Shown: positions 44,666 through 54,263 of the stretch, one piece after another
Layout of the letters: the number at the start of each line of letters is the position of its first letter
How positions within the stretch are numbered: position 1 is the stretch's first letter
NCBI RefSeq assembly: GCF_003051005.1
Contig: NZ_QAOW01000003.1
Span: 124,001 to 188,000 of the forward strand
Direction of reading: 5' to 3'
DNA from: Rhodococcus sp. OK519
GTDB lineage: Bacteria; Actinomycetota; Actinomycetes; Mycobacteriales; Mycobacteriaceae
DNA length: 64,000 nucleotides
Position numbers and translations under genes: made by a program
Notes under the pieces: model-generated
The model's database searches: none
The model's input: only the letters and a program-made list of their open reading frames with translations
What the model was told of the DNA's origin: nothing

Positions 44666-44791
44666 CGTCCGGCAGCGCCGCCGACCAAATCTCGCCGCGC
44701 GCACTGATGCCTCGGCGGGCATCCATCAGTATCATTGCGACGTCGTCGAGCGACGGTATCTTTTTGGAGGCGGAGAGGTCAGGGCGAATAG

Positions 44792-46771
44792 GTGGGTGAC
44801 GAGCACAATCCCGGTCACGCCGCGCCGGAAGGCCGTGCCCCCTGGGAACGCCCCATCGCCGACCGCGGCTACCGCGAATCGCACAGCCGACGCCGCAGGC
44901 TCCACGAATCCACTCCCGACGCCGACGGCGATGCAGGCCGCCGGGACCGCGAAGACGACCCCAGCGAGCAGCTGTCCGTCGCAGAACTGATGCAGAAGAT
45001 GGGCCGGCCGGCCCCCGTGACATCGGGAGGCCGCCGCGCCCGCGCGGACGACGCCGGGGACACCGGGGACACCGGGGACGAATCGGGCCCGGACGAATAC
45101 GCCGAACTCGACGTCGAGTCGACGGAAGTCATTCCCGTCGTACCCGCCTTCACGAACGAGCCCCCGCCCGAGCCCGAGCACGAACCGGCCGAAGCCAACT
45201 GGGTCGAGGACGCGGTCACCACCGCCTCTCCCCAGGCTGTCGGCGCACCGAACCGGACCCGCCTCGCCGCGAGCAAGAACCGCAAACGCCGCAAGCTGCT
45301 GGTGGTGGGACGGTCGTTGGTCGCCTTCATCGCGGTCATGGCAGTGCTGGCCACCGGAACCGTGTGGGGCTACCTACGCTCGGCCGAGGGGCGCTTCTCG
45401 CAGATCGCCGCGCTGGACACCAACTCGACGGACATCGTCGATCCCGGCGGGCAGACCGGTGACGAGAACTACCTGATCGTCGGCACCGACACGCGTGCCG
45501 GAGCGTCGGGATCGATCGGCGCAGGCACCGTCGACGACGCCGAGGGCGCCCGATCCGACACGGTGATGCTGGTCCACGTTCCCGCCGACCGCAGCCGCGT
45601 CGTCGCGGTCTCGTTCCCGCGCGACCTCGACGTCGAGCGGCCGGTGTGCCAGGGCTGGGACAATAACTCCGGCACCTACAGCACCGAGACGTACCCGGCC
45701 GCAGACGGCGACAAGCTCAACGCAACCTACGCCCTCGGCGGGCCGAAGTGCCTGGTCAAAGTCATCCAGAAGATGTCAGGACTGCAGATCAAGCACTTCG
45801 TCGGCATGGACTTCGCCGGATTCGAGAGCATGGTCGACAACGTGGGCGGCGTGAACGTGTGTGTCCCGCAGCCCCTCATCGACGGCGAACTCGGCACCAT
45901 CCTGCCCGCCACCGGCAATCAGACCCTCGACGGCCGCAAGGCTCTCGACTACGTCCGCGCCCGCCACGTCGAGGCCGAGGGCAACGGCGACTACGGACGA
46001 ATCAAGCGCCAGCAGCTGTTCCTGTCGGCGCTGCTGCGCGAGGCGATGTCGAGCAAGGTGCTGTTCGATCCGGGCAAGCTCAACGGCTTCATCAACGCGT
46101 TCACCCGCTCCACCTTCGTCGAGGGTGTCGACACCCGATCGCTGCTGACGCTGGGGCAGTCCCTGCGCAACGTCGATGCGGGCGCGGTCACGTTCATCAC
46201 GGTCCCCACTGCGGGCACCAACGACTGGGGCAACGAGATCCCGCGCCTCGACGACATCAAGGCCATCTTCCAGGCGATCATCGACGACGAGCCACTTCCC
46301 GGCGAGGAACGCTCGGGCGAGAAGAAGGACACGACCCCGGCGCCGGCACCGGACGTGACCCAGCTCGCGACGACGCCCGAGGAACTGTCGGTGCAGGTCT
46401 CCAACGGCTCGGGCGTCTCCGGGCTGGCTGCGAGCACGGCAGACCGCCTCGCCACGTACGGGTTCGGCATCTACAGCGTCGGCAACTACAGCTCGACCAG
46501 CAACCAGACGATCGTGCGCTTCGCGCCCGGACGCGAAGCCGAGGCGGCCACCCTCGCATCGGCCATCCCCGGCGCCGTGCTCGAGTCCACATCTGGCCTC
46601 GGCAACATCGTCGAGGTGGTGCTCGGCACCGAGTTCGACGGCACCATCACCGCGCCCGCCGCGCCCGGCACACCCGTCGACTCCGGCCCCACGCGGATCT
46701 ACACGGAGGACGGCGCGGAACTGCCCGCGGACCTGGCCGTCACGAACGCCACCGACAACCCCTGCGCCTGA
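44792..46771 (+). CDS. LytR-CpsA-Psr (LCP) phosphotransferase with LytR_C domain
   Basis: The 659-residue cell-wall ligase has a long acidic/basic disordered cytoplasmic N terminus (1-165) and one membrane anchor (about 172-195). The LCP catalytic domain follows (NYLIVGTDTRAG, SDTVMLVHVP, VSFPRDLDV, LDYVRARHV). A C-terminal LytR_C domain begins near LSVQVSNGSGVSGLA. In mycolata LCP enzymes join arabinogalactan to peptidoglycan outside the membrane. The conserved Arg and Asp residues that bind the polyprenyl pyrophosphate are present. It corresponds to Rv0822c. The GTG start follows a GGAGG region; its exact position is less certain. Confidence 0.92.
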   Translation: MGDEHNPGHAAPEGRAPWERPIADRGYRESHSRRRRLHESTPDADGDAGRRDREDDPSEQLSVAELMQKMGRPAPVTSGGRRARADDAGDTGDTGDESGPDEYAELDVESTEVIPVVPAFTNEPPPEPEHEPAEANWVEDAVTTASPQAVGAPNRTRLAASKNRKRRKLLVVGRSLVAFIAVMAVLATGTVWGYLRSAEGRFSQIAALDTNSTDIVDPGGQTGDENYLIVGTDTRAGASGSIGAGTVDDAEGARSDTVMLVHVPADRSRVVAVSFPRDLDVERPVCQGWDNNSGTYSTETYPAADGDKLNATYALGGPKCLVKVIQKMSGLQIKHFVGMDFAGFESMVDNVGGVNVCVPQPLIDGELGTILPATGNQTLDGRKALDYVRARHVEAEGNGDYGRIKRQQLFLSALLREAMSSKVLFDPGKLNGFINAFTRSTFVEGVDTRSLLTLGQSLRNVDAGAVTFITVPTAGTNDWGNEIPRLDDIKAIFQAIIDDEPLPGEERSGEKKDTTPAPAPDVTQLATTPEELSVQVSNGSGVSGLAASTADRLATYGFGIYSVGNYSSTSNQTIVRFAPGREAEAATLASAIPGAVLESTSGLGNIVEVVLGTEFDGTITAPAAPGTPVDSGPTRIYTEDGAELPADLAVTNATDNPCA

Positions 46772-46791
46772 CCCCGGAACTGCCCCGGTCA

Positions 46792-46821
46792 TTCACCCGC
46801 CGTTCACCCGACCGTGGTGAC
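46792..46821 (+). promoter_or_regulatory. PHO box upstream of phoU
   Basis: TTCACCCG occurs at 46792-46799 and 46803-46810, an 11-base period. A degenerate third unit follows. Direct GTTCACC-type repeats with 11-base spacing are the actinobacterial PhoP-binding signature. The site is 44 bases before phoU. Confidence 0.7.
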
Positions 46822-46853
46822 TTGGTTTCCGGCACGCCGTAGGCTGTGACCTC

Positions 46854-47543
46854 ATGCGCGTGGCTTACAACGAACAGATGACCGAGCTCGCCGACACCCT
46901 CGGCGAGATGGCGGGCTTGGCCGGAGCGGCCATGGAGAAGGCAACCCAGGCACTCCTGCACGCAGACCTCGGCCTCGCCGAGCAGGTCATCGGCGAGCAC
47001 GAGAAGATCACCGAACTGAGCGTCGTCGCCGAGGAACGGGCCTTCGCCCTCCTCGCCCTGCAGGCACCGGTGGCCGGCGATCTGCGGTCGGTGGTCAGCG
47101 GCATCCAGATCGTCTCCGACATCGACCGCATGGGCGCGCTCGCGCTGCACGTCGCCAAGATCACCCGCCGCCGGCACCCCAACCACGTCCTCCCCGAGGA
47201 GGTCAACGGGTACTTCGCCGAGATGGGGCGCATCGCCGTCGCCCTCGGCGCGGGTGCCGAGGAGGTCCTCGAGACTCGCGACCCCGAGCGGGCCGCGCGG
47301 ATGAACGAGGAAGACGACGCGATGGACGACCTCCATCGCCACCTGTTCAGCGTGCTCATGGACCGCGAGTGGAGCCACGGCGTCGCCGCCGCCGTCGACG
47401 TGACGCTGCTGGGCCGCTTCTACGAGCGCTTCGCCGACCACACCGTCGAGGTCGCGCGCCGAGTGATCTTCCTCGTCACCGGCAAGATGCCGGTCGAGCC
47501 GCGCACCGAGGCCGACGACCTCAGCACCTATCCGGAGCTGTAG
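46854..47543 (+). CDS. phoU: Phosphate-signalling protein PhoU (PhoY2-like)
   Basis: The 229-residue all-helical protein has two PhoU repeats. Metal-binding acidic clusters lie at [14 protein letters not shown] in the first and [17 protein letters not shown] in the second. PhoU transmits the phosphate status sensed by Pst to the SenX3/RegX3 (PhoR/PhoP) kinase system and limits uptake. In M. tuberculosis phoY2 lies directly beside phoT. Here the pst genes are 8 kb away, separated by a catabolic block. The PHO box predicts induction under phosphate starvation. Confidence 0.93.
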   Translation: MRVAYNEQMTELADTLGEMAGLAGAAMEKATQALLHADLGLAEQVIGEHEKITELSVVAEERAFALLALQAPVAGDLRSVVSGIQIVSDIDRMGALALHVAKITRRRHPNHVLPEEVNGYFAEMGRIAVALGAGAEEVLETRDPERAARMNEEDDAMDDLHRHLFSVLMDREWSHGVAAAVDVTLLGRFYERFADHTVEVARRVIFLVTGKMPVEPRTEADDLSTYPEL

Positions 47544-47560
47544 CGAGTCTTCTCCAGCAG

Positions 47561-47587
47561 GCGCCCGCCGGGATTCCCGGCGGGCGC
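47561..47587 (+). terminator. Terminator of phoU
   Basis: A perfect 12-bp GC stem (47561-47572 with 47576-47587, 3-base loop) precedes a T-rich stretch, 17 bases after the stop. Confidence 0.85.
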
Positions 47588-47658
47588 TTCGTGTTTCCTC
47601 GATCGCGACGCGCGGTCCGCCCCGTCCGTGCGGTCCACCGCCAGGGCATGATCGAAGC

Positions 47659-48645
47659 GTGCGCCTCCCTCGACACGTCGAACGATCGACCGGCATCGTC
47701 GGGCTGCTCTGCGCCCTCTACGGGGCGGTGGGCCTGTTCGCATCGACCGTGCCGGTGGAGAATCGGTTCGTCGTCCTCCTCGCGGGCCGGACGCCTTCGT
47801 TGCTTCTGCTGACGCTGTTCGGTGCCGTCGTCGCCACGCTCGGCCGCCGCTGGATCGCGGCCGGCGCGTGCCTCGCGGTCTGCGCTCTGGGTACGGCGTT
47901 GCTCGCACCGCTCTACCTGCCGGGCGCGGACGGCGTCTCCCCCAGCGCCGCCACCGGACCCACGATCCGCGTCATGCAGGCCAATACGAAGATCGGACAG
48001 GCGGATCCGGCGGAACTCGTCCGCACCGTCCGCAACCGGGACATCGACATCCTGACCGTCCAGGAACTGACCGACGAATCGATCGAGGCGATGCACCTGG
48101 CCGGCCTCGACGAGGCACTCCCCCACCGATTCGTGGTCTCACGCGGCCCCGGCGGCGAGGGCGGCGGCATCTACAGCCGCTTCCCACTGTCGAACACCCG
48201 TGATCTCGACGGCTACCTGTCCGCCAACCTCACCGCCGACGTCGACGTGGGGCTGAGAGAACCGCTGGCGCTGTTGGCAGTCCACCCCGCGCCCGCCTAC
48301 CTGTTCCCGGCCCAGCTGTGGGCGGCGGAGCTCCGGGGAATCCACGACGAGATGCGCGCGGATGCCCTGCGCGACAACGTGATCGTCAGCGGAGACTTCA
48401 ACGCCAGCTACACCCAGCCGCAGTACCGGGCACTACTCACCGACGGTTACGCCGACGCGGCGGATCAGGCTGGTGCCGGGTTGGTTCCGACGATGCCGGC
48501 GGCCCGGTGGTACCCCGCGATCACCGGTATCGATCGCATCATCACGAAGGGCGCGGCGGTGACGAGTCTCGAACGCATCGACATCGCCGGATCCGACCAT
48601 CACGGCGTGGTGGCCGACATCAGGCTGCGCACCGACGGCGCGTGA
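47659..48645 (+). CDS. Membrane-anchored endonuclease/exonuclease/phosphatase-family protein
   Basis: The 328-residue protein has three N-terminal membrane segments (about 10-30, 38-60 and 66-88) and then an extracellular EEP domain. Catalytic motifs are VMQANTK, VQELTDE, GDFNAS and the final SDHHG. These enzymes cleave phosphodiester bonds in nucleic acids or lipids. An exported position and the location next to phoU suggest release of phosphate from extracellular substrates, but no PHO box is seen directly upstream. The GTG start lacks a clear ribosome site. It converges on an SDR gene 11 bases away. Confidence 0.83.
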   Translation: MRLPRHVERSTGIVGLLCALYGAVGLFASTVPVENRFVVLLAGRTPSLLLLTLFGAVVATLGRRWIAAGACLAVCALGTALLAPLYLPGADGVSPSAATGPTIRVMQANTKIGQADPAELVRTVRNRDIDILTVQELTDESIEAMHLAGLDEALPHRFVVSRGPGGEGGGIYSRFPLSNTRDLDGYLSANLTADVDVGLREPLALLAVHPAPAYLFPAQLWAAELRGIHDEMRADALRDNVIVSGDFNASYTQPQYRALLTDGYADAADQAGAGLVPTMPAARWYPAITGIDRIITKGAAVTSLERIDIAGSDHHGVVADIRLRTDGA

Positions 48646-48656
48646 CGGGCGCCGCG

Positions 48657-49415
48657 CTACGCGCCACCGTCGACGGAGATGAGTGCGCCGGTCACATACG
48701 ACGAGGCGGGGGTCGCCAGCCACACCGCGGTCCCGACGATCTCGTCGGGGTCGCCGATGCGGCGCAGCGGCATGCGCGCGGTGAGCATCGACTCGTCGGT
48801 GGTCGATCCGAGGGCGCGCTCGAAGCTGTCGGTACGGAAGGGGCCGCACACGATCGTGTTGACCCGAATTCCCCTCGGGCCCAGCTCCTGTGCCGCGGCC
48901 ACGGTGAGGGTGTTGAGCCCCGCCTTGGCCGCGGCGTACACGCTCGTCCACGGCGACGGACGCGTCGATGCTCGGGAACTGATGTTGACGATCGAGCTTC
49001 CGTCCGGCATCACCTCCGACGCCAGCGCCATCAGCCGCAGCGGGCCCTTGAGGTCGACCGCGAACGTCTTGTCGAACAGTTCCTCGGTCACGTCGACCAG
49101 TCGCGGAACCGACGGCGCGATGCCTGCGTTGTTGACCAGCACGTCGATCCGCCCGAAACGCTGAACGACGTTGTCCGTCAACGCCGCGCAGTCGTTCCAG
49201 TCACCCACGTGACATCGGACGGCGACGGCCTGTCCGCCGCTCGCCCTGATCTCGTCGACGACGGTCTCACACGCCTGCTCCTTCCGGCTCGACACGACGA
49301 CTGTGGCGCCGGCGGCCGCATAGCCGAGGGCGATGGCCCGGCCGAGGCCTTTACTGGCACCGGTCACCACCGCGATTCTGCCCGCCATCGACAACGGCTC
49401 CACCGACCCGCTCAA
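48657..49415 (-). CDS. Short-chain dehydrogenase, last gene of the catabolic operon
   Basis: The 252-residue classical SDR has TGASKGLG, NNAG, Ser in VNISSRAS, YAAAK and VDGG motifs, all intact. TTG 49415 overlaps the acyl-CoA dehydrogenase stop by 4 bases (TTGA). An ATG at 49388 with GGAG upstream is an alternative start. It is in one operon with acyl-CoA dehydrogenase and possibly the cyclase-like and MFE-type SDR genes. It probably handles a 3-hydroxyacyl or cyclic alcohol intermediate; the substrate is not known. Confidence 0.87.
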   Translation of the reverse strand: MSGSVEPLSMAGRIAVVTGASKGLGRAIALGYAAAGATVVVSSRKEQACETVVDEIRASGGQAVAVRCHVGDWNDCAALTDNVVQRFGRIDVLVNNAGIAPSVPRLVDVTEELFDKTFAVDLKGPLRLMALASEVMPDGSSIVNISSRASTRPSPWTSVYAAAKAGLNTLTVAAAQELGPRGIRVNTIVCGPFRTDSFERALGSTTDESMLTARMPLRRIGDPDEIVGTAVWLATPASSYVTGALISVDGGA

Positions 49416-50692
49416 GGCCGCGCTCCCGCGCGGTCAGCCACCAGATCACGCCGACTCGGCAGATGCTCGCTGGGCCAGTCGGTCGGTGACGGCAGGTACC
49501 CTGCCAGCACGTCGCGGGCGAGCGTGGCCTCGTGCACCTCGGTGGGGCCGTCCGCCACGCCCAGTGCGACCGACGACAACAGCATCTTCGCGAGCGGCAT
49601 CTCGTTGGAGATCCCCAACGCCCCGTGTAGGTGCATGGTGCGCAGGACCGCACGGTGGTACACATGCGGTGTCGCGATCTTGACACCCGCGATCTCCCTG
49701 CGGGCTGCGCGGGCGCCCTGCGTGTCGACCACCCAGGCGGCGTGCAACACCTGCAGGCGAAACTGGGTCAACTCCACCCAGGCCTCGGCGATCTTCTGCT
49801 GCGTCACAGGGTTTCTCGCCAGCGAGGCACCCCGAGTGGTGCGGCTGAGCGCGCGTTCGCAGACCATGTCGAGGCAGCGCTGAACGGCGCCAACCGTCCG
49901 CATCGCGTGGTGCAGGCGCCCTCCACCCAGTCGTGCCTGGGAGATCTCGAACGCGCCGCCCACCTCACCCATGAGGCCGTCCACCGGGGCCCGGACATCG
50001 CGATACCGCACGTACGGATGGTTGCCCGCACCGTCCGGCTCGAGCCCCAGCCCGGTGTGCCGAACGATCTCGATCCCGTCGGTGTCGGCCGGCACCAGGA
50101 ACATCGAGGCACGACGGTGGGGCGCGGCGTCGGGGTCGGTCACGGCCATGACGATGAAGAAGGCCGCATACGCCGCGCTCGACGAGAACCACTTCTCCCC
50201 GTCGATCACCCATTCGTCGCCGTCCAGCACCGCCCTCGTGGTGAAGGCGGTAGGGTCGGCACCGCCGTGCGGTTCGGTCATCGAGAAGCACGACGAGATC
50301 TCACCTCGCAGCAATGGTTCCAGGTATCTCGCACGCTGCGCGTCGCTGCCGTAGTGCGCGAGGATCTCCGCGTTGCCCGAGTCTGGCGCCTGACAGCCGA
50401 ACACCGAGGGCGCGAACGCCGACCTCCCCAGGATCTCGTTCATGTGGGCGAGCGCCACCTGGCCGTAGCCCTGGCCGCCGAGGTCGGGAGTCAGGTGACA
50501 CGACCACAGACCACGCTCTCGAACGCGCTCCTGCAACGGTCGAATGCGGCGGTCGTGCACGGGGTGCGACTTGTCGTAGATCACGCTCTCGTGACCGTAC
50601 TCGAGATCGAGCGGCTCGATCTCCTTGCGCACCAGCTCACGGATCCAGTCGAGCTGCTCGGACAGCTTCGGGTCGATGGCGAAGTCGGTCAT
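49412..50692 (-). CDS. Acyl-CoA dehydrogenase
   Basis: The 426-residue FAD enzyme has the ACAD N-terminal helical domain. The flavin/substrate signature CFSMTEPHGGADPT and the WVIDGEKWFSSSA strand are present. The C-terminal bundle ends with HLHGALGISNEMPLAKMLLSS and the VADGPTEVHEATLARD segment typical of the ACAD10/11-like group. That group is often encoded next to a phosphotransferase-fold kinase, and one lies 3.5 kb away at 54264. It would introduce an alpha-beta double bond into an acyl-CoA. It overlaps the downstream SDR start. Confidence 0.9.
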   Translation of the reverse strand: MTDFAIDPKLSEQLDWIRELVRKEIEPLDLEYGHESVIYDKSHPVHDRRIRPLQERVRERGLWSCHLTPDLGGQGYGQVALAHMNEILGRSAFAPSVFGCQAPDSGNAEILAHYGSDAQRARYLEPLLRGEISSCFSMTEPHGGADPTAFTTRAVLDGDEWVIDGEKWFSSSAAYAAFFIVMAVTDPDAAPHRRASMFLVPADTDGIEIVRHTGLGLEPDGAGNHPYVRYRDVRAPVDGLMGEVGGAFEISQARLGGGRLHHAMRTVGAVQRCLDMVCERALSRTTRGASLARNPVTQQKIAEAWVELTQFRLQVLHAAWVVDTQGARAARREIAGVKIATPHVYHRAVLRTMHLHGALGISNEMPLAKMLLSSVALGVADGPTEVHEATLARDVLAGYLPSPTDWPSEHLPSRRDLVADRAGARP

Positions 50693-50734
50693 GTCAGCTC
50701 TTCCGATCGTCGAGGCGGCGTCGCGTAGTGGGCG

Positions 50735-51715
50735 TCATTTGAGGAGGAGCGTGTTGGCGGTCGTGCCCACACCGCCCGGGATATCGAGTGGTGCACTCGC
50801 GAGGAACATCTCCCACACCCCGTCGCTGCGGCAGTCACGGGTGACCGGCCCGAGATTCCACAGCTCGCCCACCGCCATCCCGAACGATCCGATGAGCGTC
50901 GGATGCAACCACCGCATCATTCCGTTGCCGCGCTCGAACTCCGGCCGCCAGGCCTCGAGCCCCGGATTGTCGGCGGCGATGCCCACGACGCCGTGGTCCC
51001 ACAGCCAGCGCGCGACGTCCTCGCTGTCCTCGAGGCCGGCCGATTCCACGCGCTGTGGATCCGCGGCCCAATCACGTTTGAGCTGATCGGATTGCGCTAC
51101 ATACCAATCCAGGAACCCCGTGTACAGCAGAACGATGTCGCCGGCCACCAACCGCACTCGCGTAGCGGCGAGTGCCCGATCGAGATCCGCGACGCCGATC
51201 GGGGTCCGCGAGCCCGCACAGTAGTTCGGGTCGATCGCGCGCATCGCCGACTCCGCGTCCAGCAGCACAGCCCGCCCGGCGATGCCCCGTCGCGCCCAGA
51301 CCTCGATTCCGAGCGCCCCTCCCAGGACACCGTCCAGCGTGTGGCCGTTGTAGAACGCATCGGCGCCGAAGGCGACGTGAGACAACGAGTCCCATTGAGC
51401 GCCGGCCTGTGGATAGAACCTGTCGATCCGGTCGTCCAGCGTGGTTCCGTCAGTTCCGGCCGATACCTCGTGGATCAACGACTCTCGCATGAACAGAGGC
51501 GGATCGATGACGTCCGGCGCCGTGTTGACAGGGAAGACGGCGCCCTTACGGACCAGCCCGGCGGCGGCCACGATCCGGGCGGGCGTCTGCAGATTGACTC
51601 GTCCAACTTGGTCGTCGGCACCGAAGACGTGCCATCCACACGGTCGACCCGCACCGTCCGTGGGCAACTCGTCGTAGGCCGGCACCGCAGGGCCGGTGGT
51701 CGTCTCGAAATACAT
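50735..51715 (-). CDS. Cyclase-family (kynurenine-formamidase-like) hydrolase with altered metal site
   Basis: The 326-residue protein belongs to the swivelling-domain cyclase family (PF04199-like). The usual HxGTHxDxxxH metal motif reads QAGAQWDSLSH here, so the first two His are Gln and only Asp and the last His remain. GRVNLQTPARIVAAAGLV at the front and NPGLEAWRPEFERG with HPTLIGSFGMAVGELWNL at the back fit a known Gln-variant subgroup. Family members hydrolyse amides or lactone-like rings. ATG 51715 has AGGAC repeats upstream; the longer frame to 51781 overlaps the preceding gene. Confidence 0.8.
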   Translation of the reverse strand: MYFETTTGPAVPAYDELPTDGAGRPCGWHVFGADDQVGRVNLQTPARIVAAAGLVRKGAVFPVNTAPDVIDPPLFMRESLIHEVSAGTDGTTLDDRIDRFYPQAGAQWDSLSHVAFGADAFYNGHTLDGVLGGALGIEVWARRGIAGRAVLLDAESAMRAIDPNYCAGSRTPIGVADLDRALAATRVRLVAGDIVLLYTGFLDWYVAQSDQLKRDWAADPQRVESAGLEDSEDVARWLWDHGVVGIAADNPGLEAWRPEFERGNGMMRWLHPTLIGSFGMAVGELWNLGPVTRDCRSDGVWEMFLASAPLDIPGGVGTTANTLLLK

Positions 51716-51777
51716 GCGCGCGTCCTCGTCCTCTCGACTCGATGTCCTGGGCATTGCCGGATCCACAGGGCGAAGCG

Positions 51778-52779
51778 TCACTCGACGAGCTTGGCTGCCT
51801 CCTCACGCAAGCGCTGTTGCTCGGCCGGACGGCTGTGAATCGGGTTGTTCGGATCGGACCGGGCCCACTGGATGAGTTCGGCGACGCTGTAGGGGTGCTC
51901 GCCTCGGCGTCCGAGGAGATCACTCATTGTGCCGACGGGCTCACGCAGATCCTTGCCTGCCATCACCTGGTCCCAGTGCTCGAGGATGTTCTCGGGTGTC
52001 GGTTCGTCGTCGGGCGCCTGCCATCCCTCGGTGGTGGCGAGGATGAACCGAGACTGCCGACCCGCTCCGGCCTGGATGGCTTCGCCGGAGACGGGGCACT
52101 GTTCGTGGGCCAGCAGCGCGACCAGCGGCGACACTTTGGCCGGCGCGAAAGCATTGTCCAACATCGCCTGGAAGCGCTCGTCGGGTACACGCGGCATGTT
52201 CGGTGTCTGCGCCGCCGGCATCACCAGATTCACCTTGATGTCGAGGTCCGGACTCGTGACACGCTCGGCGGCGAGTTCGTTGGAGAGCACTCGGGTGTGC
52301 GCGAGCACACCGCCCTTACCCGCGGCGTACACGCCGGTCATCGGAATGCCCAGCACCGAACCCGATCCTGTGTTGACGATGCGACCGTACCGCTGACGTC
52401 GGAATATCGGCATCACGGAACGAATGATGTTGATCGTGCCGATGAGATGCACGGCGAGGGTGCCCTGCACCATCGCGTGATCCGGCAGCGTACCTCCGCC
52501 CCACGCCGCATTGTTGATCACCACGTCCAGTCGCCCCCACGCATCCAACGCGTCCTGGACGATTCGATCGGTGCCGGACGGATCGGTGATGTCGCTGTTG
52601 TTCTCCACCGCGATGCCGCCTGCCGCGCGCACCCGTTCGACCGTCTCCGAGGCTCCCGCGATGTCGTTGACGACGACCTTCGCCCCACGCTGAGCCAACA
52701 GCAGGGCATGCTCCTGCCCCATGCCGTGCTTCGCGCCGGTGATGGCGACGACCCTGCCGTCGAACCTCAGTCCACTCAT
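51778..52779 (-). CDS. Short-chain dehydrogenase of the multifunctional-enzyme/17beta-HSD4 type
   Basis: The 333-residue protein has TGAKHGMG cofactor motif, INNAAWGG, Ser in NTGSGSVLG and the YAAGK pair. An extra ~90-residue C-terminal region carries ILEHWDQVM. This layout resembles the dehydrogenase part of peroxisomal-type MFE-2 proteins. ATG 52779 is the first gene of a minus-strand catabolic operon (SDR, cyclase, acyl-CoA dehydrogenase, SDR). It is divergent from the NDMA-dependent alcohol dehydrogenase. Two GTCTAKAC-type sites lie 65-100 bases upstream. Confidence 0.84.
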   Translation of the reverse strand: MSGLRFDGRVVAITGAKHGMGQEHALLLAQRGAKVVVNDIAGASETVERVRAAGGIAVENNSDITDPSGTDRIVQDALDAWGRLDVVINNAAWGGGTLPDHAMVQGTLAVHLIGTINIIRSVMPIFRRQRYGRIVNTGSGSVLGIPMTGVYAAGKGGVLAHTRVLSNELAAERVTSPDLDIKVNLVMPAAQTPNMPRVPDERFQAMLDNAFAPAKVSPLVALLAHEQCPVSGEAIQAGAGRQSRFILATTEGWQAPDDEPTPENILEHWDQVMAGKDLREPVGTMSDLLGRRGEHPYSVAELIQWARSDPNNPIHSRPAEQQRLREEAAKLVE

Positions 52780-53122
52780 CCGAACCAGACCCTCTCTGCA
52801 CCAGAACAATCCAATTGGCAGCCCAGCAGACAACGGCAAATATTGTCTATACCGTGACTAGATATTTTGTCTAGACTTATTTATCTCCCGAGTGTCGCGG
52901 AATCCGTTGACACGCCGCCCGCAGCAGTGCCATTGTGTGAGCGTTCCCGGAAAAGGGAAGATGCGCGAGAGGTTCCCACCGTCAGCCGTTCACGCACTTG
53001 AACATTCGAAGACGAGGTACGCCGCATGCGTTCACTGATGCTCGTCGACGGCGACCTGAAGATCGCGCACTTTCATCGAAGTTCGTCATCGCTGTCTCGT
53101 CTCGTGAAAGGGAATCCGCAAC
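52780..53122. other. Divergent promoter region of the catabolic block
   Basis: The 343-base region holds the two HutC-type sites at 52843-52878 and an AT-rich stretch around them. A ~55-codon open frame from 53025 overlaps the alcohol dehydrogenase start out of frame and is not called. Confidence 0.6.
52843..52878. promoter_or_regulatory. Paired GTCTA(T/G)AC operators, candidate GntR/HutC sites
   Basis: GTCTATAC (52845-52852) and the perfect palindrome GTCTAGAC (52869-52876) each follow TT and are exactly 24 bases apart. GTCTAGAC is the core of DasR/HutC-subfamily operators, and a HutC-type gene is encoded at 55244. Confidence 0.65.
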
Positions 53123-54253
53123 ATGAAGACCAAGGGCGCAATTCTGTGGGGAGTGAACGAGCCGTGGTCGGTCGAGGAGATCGATCTCGGTGATCCGCGC
53201 GAGGGTGAGGTCCAGGTAGAGCTTGCCGCGTCGGGACTGTGCCACTCGGACCATCATCTCGTCACCGGCGACATCGCACTGCCGGGATTCCCCGCGCTCG
53301 GCGGACACGAGGGCGCCGGTGTGATCACCAAGGTCGGGCCCGGTGTGAAGGGGTTGGCGGAGGGCGATCACGTGGTGCTGTCGTTCATTCCCGCCTGTGG
53401 CCACTGCGCCCAGTGCTCCACCGGTCACCAGAATCTCTGCGACCTCGGCATGTATCTACTTACCGGTCAAGCGATCTCCGACGGCACGCACCGCGTCCAG
53501 GCACGTGGCCAGGACGTCATCCCGATGTGTCTACTGGGCACGTTCTCGCCGTACGTGACCGTGCACCAGTACTCGGTGGTCAAGATCGAGCCGTACATCT
53601 CGCTCGAGGCGGCTGCGCTCGTCGGGTGCGGTGTCACCACCGGATGGGGGTCGGCGGTCAACATCGCCGAGGTGCGTCCGGGCGAGAGCGTGGTCGTCGT
53701 CGGTGTCGGCGGCATCGGCATCAACGCGGTCCAGGCGGCGGCAGCGGCCGGCGCCGAACGCATCATCGCGATCGACCCGGTCGAGTTCCACCGGGACCAG
53801 GCCAAGCGCTTCGGCGCCACGCACACCTTCGCCTCCATGGCGGAGGCGATCGAGCCGGTCATGGAGATCACGTGGGGTCGGATGGCCGACAAGGTGATGC
53901 TGGCGATGGGCGTGGTGCACGGCGAGGACATCGAACCGGCCATGATTCTGACCGCCAAGGGCGGTAAGTGCGTCGTCATCGGCCTCGCGTCCGTGACGGA
54001 CATGGACACCCGACTCAGTCTGTTCCAGCTGTCGATGCTGCAGAAGCAGCTGTGCGGCACGATCTTCGGTGGTGCCAACCCCCGCAAGGACATCCCCTCC
54101 CTGCTGTCGATGTACCACGCCGGAAAGCTCAACCTCGACGATCTCATCACGAACACCTACCGCCTCGAGGAGATCAACGACGGCTACCAGGACATGCTGG
54201 ACGGCAGGAACATCCGCGGCCTGATCCGGTACACCGCCGACGACCGGAACTGA
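53123..54253 (+). CDS. NDMA-dependent (mycofactocin-type) alcohol dehydrogenase
   Basis: The 376-residue class III-like zinc alcohol dehydrogenase has catalytic zinc ligands Cys40 and His62-Glu63. The structural zinc loop is CGHCAQC (Cys92, 95, 98) plus Cys106, and the NAD fold is VVVGVGGIGINAVQ. Phrases such as GAILWGVNEPW and QLCGTIFGGANPRKDIP mark the family that keeps its NAD bound and passes electrons to mycofactocin or artificial acceptors. It would oxidise an alcohol to an aldehyde at the start of a pathway. GAAAGGG lies upstream of the ATG. It heads a plus-strand unit with a phosphotransferase and a GntR gene. Confidence 0.9.
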   Translation: MKTKGAILWGVNEPWSVEEIDLGDPREGEVQVELAASGLCHSDHHLVTGDIALPGFPALGGHEGAGVITKVGPGVKGLAEGDHVVLSFIPACGHCAQCSTGHQNLCDLGMYLLTGQAISDGTHRVQARGQDVIPMCLLGTFSPYVTVHQYSVVKIEPYISLEAAALVGCGVTTGWGSAVNIAEVRPGESVVVVGVGGIGINAVQAAAAAGAERIIAIDPVEFHRDQAKRFGATHTFASMAEAIEPVMEITWGRMADKVMLAMGVVHGEDIEPAMILTAKGGKCVVIGLASVTDMDTRLSLFQLSMLQKQLCGTIFGGANPRKDIPSLLSMYHAGKLNLDDLITNTYRLEEINDGYQDMLDGRNIRGLIRYTADDRN

Positions 54254-54263
54254 GGCTGCGCGC

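Noticed and set aside
53025-53192. ~55-codon ORF with an ATG 98 bases before the alcohol dehydrogenase
   Set aside because: It overlaps the dehydrogenase start out of frame, lacks a strong ribosome site and has no recognisable domain. A leader role is possible but unsupported.
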